A stretch of DNA of 64,000 nucleotides. Origin: Psococerastis gibbosa. Its lineage: Eukaryota; Arthropoda; Insecta; Psocodea; Psocidae. The position numbers were made by a program, and so were the translations under genes. Positions 56,928-64,000 of this stretch are shown here, piece after piece. Within the stretch, counting starts at the first letter, position 1, and each line of letters begins with the position of its first letter. The stretch covers positions 28,291,089 to 28,355,088 of the forward strand of contig OZ020488.1 in NCBI GenBank assembly GCA_963971405.1, written 5' to 3'. The notes under the pieces were generated by a model. It was not told the origin of the DNA. It ran no database searches and was given only the letters and a program-made list of their open reading frames with translations.

Positions 56928-57005
56928 ATCACTATGTTGCATTACTTACAACCCCATCAGCAACCAGGAAAGCAGCTACTTTTCCAGGTCATTATTGTGC
57001 ATTGA
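56928..57005 (+). pseudogene. Diverged duplicate of the ataxin-2 C-terminal coding segment
   Basis: This segment reads ITMLHYLQPHQQPGKQLLFQ followed by VIIVH and a stop. The real ataxin-2 end (52422-52505) reads TTMLQYFQQPHQQPGQQQHV followed by QVIVPNP and a stop. The two align with one codon missing and both end in TGA. The nucleotide match is clear across CCCATCAGCAACCAGGA and weakens upstream, where the matching frame meets a stop at 56916-56918. It lies 4.5 kb downstream on the same strand. It is either a relic of a duplicated terminal exon or an alternative last exon; I see no good splice acceptor in the matching frame. Confidence 0.7.
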
Positions 57006-59892
57006 TTGTCGAGTGAAATAGCAAACAGATTAGTACATTTCTCGGTTCACTACTGAATTGGCTCTGGCTTACTTTAGTGGTCAGCCCAATTTACAGTTTG
57101 GCGTCTACCAAACAGTCTAACCAACACCAGTATAATTAATTATTGTTATCGCTAAAGATTTTGAAAAAAATCGCAGTTATAGATTGAACTTTACTGTCTT
57201 GTTATAATTGTAAAGTTGTGACCCAATTTCGCCTAAATGGCTTTAAATGTGCAGGGGCCAAAAAATCACAACTTTGCTTATATGAAAAAAATAGAGCTAT
57301 CATACCGATTTGACACTACTTGCTCCGTTTAAAGTTCTATATATAGGAGACCTGGATAAAATACTTGTCGAATCCTGGGGCTACCTTCTTCAATGACGTG
57401 GCAGGTGGCCCCAAGCATTAAAAAAATATTTTAGGTGGGAAGTGAATTTCCCATCTCTACTATATAGAACTGTAGTTCCAATCATAAGGGTTCGCTAGAA
57501 AAAATATGAATACGGTTAGCAAATTGGCAAGTTCTGAGCTAAGGCACCTTTCAATGATCGGGCGTTGCAGCTCGGAGACAGGCTGTTGCAATACGGACTT
57601 TATTCGTACAGGTCCTAACTCTGGTTCATTATAGTAATGCTGCAAAGTGACTATAACGGGGTTATAATACTAATTTAATGGACAATTGGACGGTTGTTTA
57701 ACGCATTGCTTTTATCTTTTGATGGTCGCGTTAGCTCATACAGTACATACAGGAATTAATCAAATGCGTAAGTAAGGGAAAAACAAACTTATATCTCCAT
57801 CATCACATAATACAGCGAACAAACAAGCTTCAACTGAAAGGCTACAACTTCTTATGTTCCATTATGTCAATGAAAAGTACGCTGTCTTCCCAGCGCAGCG
57901 ATGAAATTTTTTTAAATACTTTTGAAAAACTCTTCAGCTTATAACTTGATGCTGTATAAAACCATTACAATGATTCGCATATTATCATTGTGAGCTATTG
58001 CCCGCATCTTCAACGTTTTTGACCTATAGCACACAAAATTGGTATTTTTTTAAACCCCTTACGTCACATTTTCGCAGCTCTTTCCATTGGTATTTATTTT
58101 ATGTTGACGCAATGTAGTAGCTTGCCTACATTAATAACCCTACCTACTCTGTTTGATATAAAGCTCATTTTATTTTAAACTTCCTTCGTTTTTTCAACGG
58201 AAGCTTGATTATTACTGATGTTGTTTTTTTTATAAAATATATGTTGTATGGATGAGGTTACTTTTTCCCAAATTGTGTACAGCAAATTTAAATCAGCATG
58301 ACGGCAATTTTTCATTTGTATGTGGATTTTGGCATATACGTATTTCTATTTTATAAATTTCATTTTTTAATTAATTTTTCTGGGACGTTATTAGTCCTAA
58401 GCTTTTTTAACCAGATGCATAAATTTATTGTTTTGGACATTTTAATCTACTGTCATTGGCCCAAGCTTATTCCAAATGAACTTCAATAAAATTGAACTCT
58501 TTCATAGGGTATACTTTTTCTACCTAGTTTTTGAATTTGCATGATTGGGCTTTTTATTCCATGATTGACTATTGAAGCTTAATTATAATGATAAATCATA
58601 GAGCTTTCGAATCCGGACTTTTCTGGATTACCAAAAACCTAAATAGTTGCATTGATTTTAATTGACAGAAAATTTAGATGGCCGCTTTTTTAGAGGAAAT
58701 GATTACGGTACGGTCACATTTTGTCGCGCCAAAATCTGCCACTTTTAAACAAATTTATTTTCTTTGAATGACCCAAGGAATTTTGCTTCAGGTGGCTCAT
58801 TTTTACCTCGCATTAAGTATAAGGAATTTCTTATTTTTCCTTGTCATTTTTTCACAAATTAAATTGAAAAAATTGAACCATAAGATACTTTCTTCGGTTC
58901 AAATTCATTTCCAAAAATAAAATAAAAATGCCAAGATTTATTATAACTAGGACTCTGTGTGCAAAATAACATCACCTGTTTGTTGTAAATCTAGAGCCCT
59001 AATTATAGCTTTTATAAAGTTGAATAAACATAAAATAATCGATTTTTGAGCGACCAGTGAACTAGTTAGTCATTTCCTTGTTTTCTCAAACTGGTATCTA
59101 CTTACAGTAACTTGTTGTTAGCTAATATGACCATGCCTTAAGTACTGGCGTAGCAGGTAGCGACTCCTTTCAGTTTCTTAAGGAGTATTAATTAAACTTA
59201 CACAGGATTTCCCGTGAACACTGAATAATCAGGCGAGGGGAGGTAATGGGGATCACTAGGATTTAACCAATCAACTCATTGTTTTAAGTGTATGGCCTGC
59301 CAGCTATAAGAAAATTTGTGAACCCGTTTTTATTTTTTATTGTATGAGTGATATGGGAAAACCAAAAACCTGGATATTATCAATATTAGGGACGCCTAAT
59401 CGAGTGGTATTTTTAGATGTTCAAAATTAAATAAACATCTTAGTCTATTTTAAAAGAACCTTTAGATATTTTCTACTCCACCACCTAAAATTTAATTTTG
59501 AAAATCTAAAAATACTTCTGGTTTTGTCACCCTTGATGTTGATAATTAACGAGTTTTTAGTTTTCCTCTATCACACGCACGTTTTGGCAATATAAAATAA
59601 AAACTATTTCAAATAATTCACGCCACACCCTGTAGCTGGAAGGCCGTTCACGTGGGACCATGGATTGATTGGTCAAATCATCTCCCCTCCCTCTCTCGAG
59701 ACTTGGGAAATTAATTTACTGTATTTCTCTAAAAACTGATATTCCGCCGGATTATCTAGCGTTCGCAGGACACCCTGTATAGACTACCGCCAGTGGGCCC
59801 TTACTCCCTTACACATACGTGTCTGCAGCCGTAGTGTGAGGTACCAAGTTAACTTATTTACAGGGGATAAAAATGTAAATACAATCTTTTTA
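57006..59892. other. Intergenic DNA
   Basis: About 2.9 kb of AT-rich DNA with AATAAA at 58485. No gene, SINE or MITE recognised. Confidence 0.45.
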
Positions 59893-60034
59893 GGCTGGGT
59901 TTCCACATACGTCAATGGTCAATGAGAAATATGAAATTGACGTTTTAGCAGGCATTAAAGACATACTAAAAATGACTGCTACCACGTCAAAACCATATTT
60001 ACCATTGACCATTGACGTATGTGGAAACCCCGCC
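59893..60034. mobile_element. Harbinger-like foldback MITE
   Basis: TTA|GGCTGGGTTTCCACATACGT ... ACGTATGTGGAAACCCCGCC|TTA. Sister of the intron-9 copy at 39294; the arms have CAATGGTCAATG and mirror. Confidence 0.9.
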
Positions 60035-60159
60035 TTAGAACGCAGTGTTATTCTAAATTTGTTTACATTTTTGTCCCGTGATCAAGTTAAGTTGGCACCT
60101 CGTTCTACGGCTGCTGCTATCCATAAGGGCATCAGTTCCCGTCTATCGCCTGAAAAGTA

Positions 60160-61247
60160 TCGGTGAGGAATACTGGACGGCACCACCATCTACGAAAGCA
60201 TGGCGGTGCCGTGCAGTATTCCTTACCGAGACTTCTCAAACGATGATGGGAATGGCCGGAAGTAATACTGCTGCTTTATATCAGGTGGTTGCGGGAGCGG
60301 GTCGGGCGTAAAATAAACATAGGAGAACCTTGTCATTGTCGTGTTTACATTGGACAAAGTGTTTCCTTCTTATAAATTTTGTGAAACTTATATAAGAACC
60401 GGTCCGAGTTTACTCGAACATGCTTTCCAATTTATCAAAATTAAATTAGTAGATAGAGAGAATGAGTAATTTCATGGTAAATAATTCTCCTATGGTTAAA
60501 TTTCCGATAATTTGGGGGGGGGGGGGGTGGTTGCCCAGCTAACGTCACTGGAGGTGAGGTAAATTCTAGATAGGTCAGACCAACACATTACCACACAGCA
60601 AAAATGGCAGAGCACGCAATGCATTTGAGCGTGAATTTTCTATCATTAAAAAAAAAAAAAAAAACTTTTTTTGCAATAACCAAATAGTTTTTTGGGCAAG
60701 TAACCTGTCCGGTTTCGTTACTCAATTTAACACCTAAAACATGCCTGAAGGTTGAAATCATCGATAGAAAGGTTTCGCAGAAAATTTATTTTTTAGCCAT
60801 TTTTCATTGAAATTAAGTTATTTTTATTTTATTTATTTAAAAGAAATCGTTGGAGCCGTTTTTGAGAAATAATTTTTTTAGACGTTTTTTTGGAAATAAA
60901 CCCCCCCCCCCCTAAATTGAGTTAGCCCCAAATTAAAAAAATTGTCCCGAGGTATGATTTTTGTGAACCTACATGCCGAATTTCATCATAATCGACCGAG
61001 TAGTTTGCCCGGAAATCGACGCACAGACAGACAGACATTTCGTAAAAACCTCTTTTTTGGGTTCCTGGGACCTCAAAACATGTAATTCCGTTGAAATCTC
61101 GGAATCGAAAATTTGGACCGTCACAAAGCTTTCCTTATACTGCGTATAAATTGGAAAGCAAAAAGAGGCTCTATGTAAATAAACGTACTGTAAGATTTTC
61201 TTTGTTCATTTTACGCCAGACCCGCCATCTCAACCACTTGATATAAA
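60160..61247. mobile_element. Inverted-repeat element enclosing an R1 copy
   Basis: Left arm TTTATATCAGGTGGTTGCGG, GAGCGGGTCGGGCGTAAAAT (60278-60318) is mirrored by ATTTTACGCCAGACCCGCCA, TCTCAACCACTTGATATAAA (61203-61246). Outside the left arm is a hairpin (60165-60225) with GAATACTGGACGGCACCACC and mirror. R1 copy C lies between the arms. Outer limits are uncertain. Confidence 0.55.
60394..61165 (+). repeat. R1 repeat, copy C (most complete)
   Basis: Runs from GAACCGGTCCGAGTTTACTC to ATAAATTGGAAAGCAAAA. It has G13 near 60512, C12 near 60900, an ACAGACAGACAGAC block and CTTTTTTGGGTTCCTGGGAC. Its ends agree with copy A, which defines the repeat at about 730-770 bp. Confidence 0.88.
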
Positions 61248-62472
61248 TGAAGGTACCTAATTTTTGGAAGGGAAAAAGAAACATACGATTTTTTTTTTTT
61301 TAAACCCTGCTCTTAATTGATCTGTTGTCGTTAAATAGGTGCCAACTGTATGTCGATATAGCTTACTTGTGTTTTAAATTAGGCAGGTAAACAGATTGTT
61401 TTGCTGCAGCCGTTAATGATAAATGCATTGATTTTTTTGTAAAACAGTTTGGGAAAAAGCAGTCTCATCATATATTATCTTGTAAGTGTCTTGTTTTGTA
61501 AATGAATCGATCCTGTCTTCATCACTAAACATACGAGGGTAGGTACAGAAGATCGTGGCCTAACCTAGAAGGAGAAATAAATCAGGCAAATTGTTTACTG
61601 TGTAGGCACATCCTTTACTAAAGCTAATGCCAAATTATAGCATTCCACACCTCTTAGATCAGACTCGCGAGGACCGAGAGTGCGCGAGGTACACGGAAAT
61701 TTAAACATTTCGCACGGTCAGCTTTTGCTGCTGAAACGGTCAACGACTGCGAAATTAATAGGGGCTTGGTTAGCTTGAGTGGCATATTCGTCCTAAACAT
61801 TTCCACAGTAAAGAATCTATAGAAATTGTTCAGGCCTGGCCGGGTGTCCACTGAACACAACCCATGACCACAATGTGTGTACACCTGAAAGGACTGAAAA
61901 AAATAACGAACGGTGATTTAGATGGCAAGTCCCTTATTTTAGAAAAAATTTCTACAAGTTGTGGTAAATTTTATTTCGGTAACAATCATTTCCTGACGGC
62001 AGTATGATCACTTGAGTAAATCACAGACACCCGAAAGTTGCGTACCCCAAACTTCCTTCTGAAAACCCATAGCCTACCAGACGGGTTGGAGAAGCTGGCA
62101 TTTGGCATGTGAGTTTGACTCTGTCATAATCCTCCGTAATAGCTTATAATAGACCACTACCTAGCTATTATTCAATGCTACCGGAATAAAATAAATCACC
62201 AAGGTATAGACGGGTTGCTACCTTGTACCATTGAAAAGACTAAAAAAGGGCAATTCTTCAGAATTTCCGAAAATAAATTTTTCGGAGGGCTTAAAAATTT
62301 TTTACAAAGGTAAGCCCACCCCCTGCCCACGTGAAATTATGTTTATAAAGAACACTAAAATTTAGAGCAAAGCAGAAAGCTAATCTTTTTAGCGGTTCTC
62401 CTTCTAGGCTAGGCCACGGACTTCTGGACCGACCTACGTATAACGAACTTACACAACTTACTACTATACTTA
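61248..62472. other. Intergenic DNA
   Basis: No gene or repeat recognised on either strand. Confidence 0.45.
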
Positions 62473-62851
62473 GGCGCCCATTCCATCGACCGGCTAGGGG
62501 TATTTACAAAAACGGTGACATGGTAGCAGACATTCAAGACTTAGGTGGCGTTTCCACTGACCTCGCATTGCAGAATGCAAATGACATTGAAGGAAATGTT
62601 TGTTTTTCTTTTTATAGAAATCTATTAAAATGTTTGTACTTAACATATCCCATGACGCCATTTTTTAATTTTAGTTTGTTTGTTTGTGATTTTACTGTAT
62701 GATCAATGATCAATTTTAACTATGGAATAGAGGAAAATAAACATTTCCGTCAATTCTGCAATGCGAGGTCGGTGGAAACCCCGCCTAAGTCTTGAATGTC
62801 TGCTATCACGTCACTGTTTTTGTAAATAGCCCTAGCCGGTCGGTGGACGCC
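62473..62851. mobile_element. Outer Harbinger-like MITE containing an inner MITE
   Basis: TTA|GGCGCCCATTCCATCGACCG ... CGGTCGGTGGACGCC|TTA. The arms pair through GCTAGGGGTATTTACAAAAA and ATGGTAGCAGACATTCAAGAC with mirrors. The inner MITE at 62544-62785 sits between the two CAAGAC/GTCTTG halves. Confidence 0.9.
62544..62785. mobile_element. Inner Harbinger-like MITE, H2 subfamily
   Basis: TTA|GGTGGCGTTTCCACTGACCT ... GAGGTCGGTGGAAACCCCGCC|TAA. Interior shared with 33219-33469 and, reversed, with 315-1240. Short TIR of about 30 bp, with an unpaired centre of about 180 bp. Confidence 0.9.
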
Positions 62852-64000
62852 TTATTAGTCTATGGATATATTATTATAGTTATTATTATTATGGCCTTAC
62901 GCCCATACTGACTAGTTTGATATAGGCCTACATTAGTCTATGATGCACCACATGATATAGCCTAATATGACAATAATTGGGCATTCCCATAATGTGTGTA
63001 AAGGGGAAAAGTCAGAGCGAATGTAAATCGACATGAAGAAGTAAAAAGTGAGTATAGTACACGTATAAAATCCGAATCTCAGTCACGATTTGACGACGTA
63101 TGTACTTTCTGTTGTAGCCATAGGGCTAGAAGAAGATCAAGGATTTCAGAAGCCGACCGCACGAAAGTACAGTTTTCTCCTAGACATGCCAGATCATACA
63201 AATCTTATGAAGTATAGGCTCTGAGGGTTTGGACCAACCATTCACTAATGCCTACAACTGGAAAGACGTCGGCAAATCCCGACTACAAGAATCGTCCTCG
63301 TGTACCGGGTCTTACTGCGTTACTTCAATTTCCACTTTACCATTAGTATGTGAATACTATTAGGTAGGTACGGTACATGATTGGTCATTTCAGACTGGTA
63401 TGTCCAGGGCTACAGGCCAACTGGATCACCGTGTGATTCATGTGAACATACTGTACATAATGCACAGCTTACGAATATGGGGAATAGTAGACAGTTAAAT
63501 CTTATAAAACTTCACAGTTTGGGACTAGACCTTCGCGTGGAATTAAAAGACCGTACATTAATTTGCATTTTGCAAGGCCCGGTGAATACATAGCGATACT
63601 GCCATGGTAGACGAGGCACATTGCAGTTAAAGCAAAGGGTTGATGATACAAGGCTTGGTATTCGTAATTCGGGGTATTCCTATAAAAGTTAGAAAGGCAT
63701 CTTTGGGTAGAACCATCGCATCGCCACACCGTGGCAGCCGCCAGCGTGTGTAATGTGTGCTCACGGCCCATGTGGTCCAATGTTTTAAATTTCAATTGCT
63801 TTTGAATCGCCAGTTGTAAAAAAAAACAGTTTTTTGTCACCCTTAATAAAATGTATAATAATTGCTCTCGTTATGAAAAATAACTTAAATGAGTAGCCAC
63901 TTTTGAACGTTCGAGAAAAGCGGGAAAAAAAATCAACAGTATTGCCAACTTTTTATATGAATTTCGTTTCTACTTTATGTGTATGTTTCGTCTGCCGCAA
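62852..64000. other. Intergenic DNA to the window end
   Basis: No gene or repeat recognised. Open frames here lack start context and family motifs. Confidence 0.45.

Overview
The window looks like nuclear DNA of an arthropod, most likely a pancrustacean (insect or crustacean). It is AT-rich, has spliced genes with GT-AG introns, and is crowded with short non-autonomous transposons, tRNA-derived SINEs and long G/C homopolymer runs. The encoded V-ATPase H subunit reads very much like the insect protein. I cannot name the species. I saw no bacterial gene, CRISPR array, rRNA, LTR element or intact tRNA gene.

Layout. Positions 1-28.4 kb hold no gene I can support. This is a repeat-rich tract with nested MITEs, tRNA-derived SINEs, a satellite with a trimeric higher-order unit (about 4.95-5.76 kb), a direct duplication beside it, a remnant of a pogo-like DNA transposon (24.6-25.1 kb) and a terminal-inverted-repeat element carrying an internal minisatellite (26.2-27.1 kb). 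Positions 28,409-41,250 (+) carry the V-ATPase V1 subunit H gene in ten exons (477 aa), with introns full of mobile elements. Positions 41.3-45.2 kb are a convergent intergenic region with several foldback elements. Positions 45,258-48,803 (-) carry an intronless gene for a MYBBP1A/Pol5-type nucleolar protein (1181 aa). About 1 kb further on, in head-to-head orientation, is ataxin-2 (49,813-52,505, +, two coding exons, 794 aa) with LSm, LsmAD and PAM2 regions. Positions 52.5-64 kb hold the ataxin-2 3' flank, a diverged echo of its last coding segment, a foldback element, a LINE fragment, and a repeat-rich end with a MITE nested in a MITE.

The three genes are housekeeping genes with no obvious shared pathway: proton pumping, ribosome biogenesis/transcriptional co-regulation, and RNA-binding translational control. 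The MYBBP1A and ataxin-2 start codons are 1,009 bp apart, so they may share a bidirectional promoter. The most notable points are the reading-frame-preserving echo of the ataxin-2 C-terminus, an inverted SINE pair flanking V-ATPase exon 9, a phase-0 exon-like segment at the site where vertebrate subunit H has its alternative insert, and a well-resolved family of Harbinger-like foldback MITEs with TWA target duplications. I found no convincing new multi-gene system.
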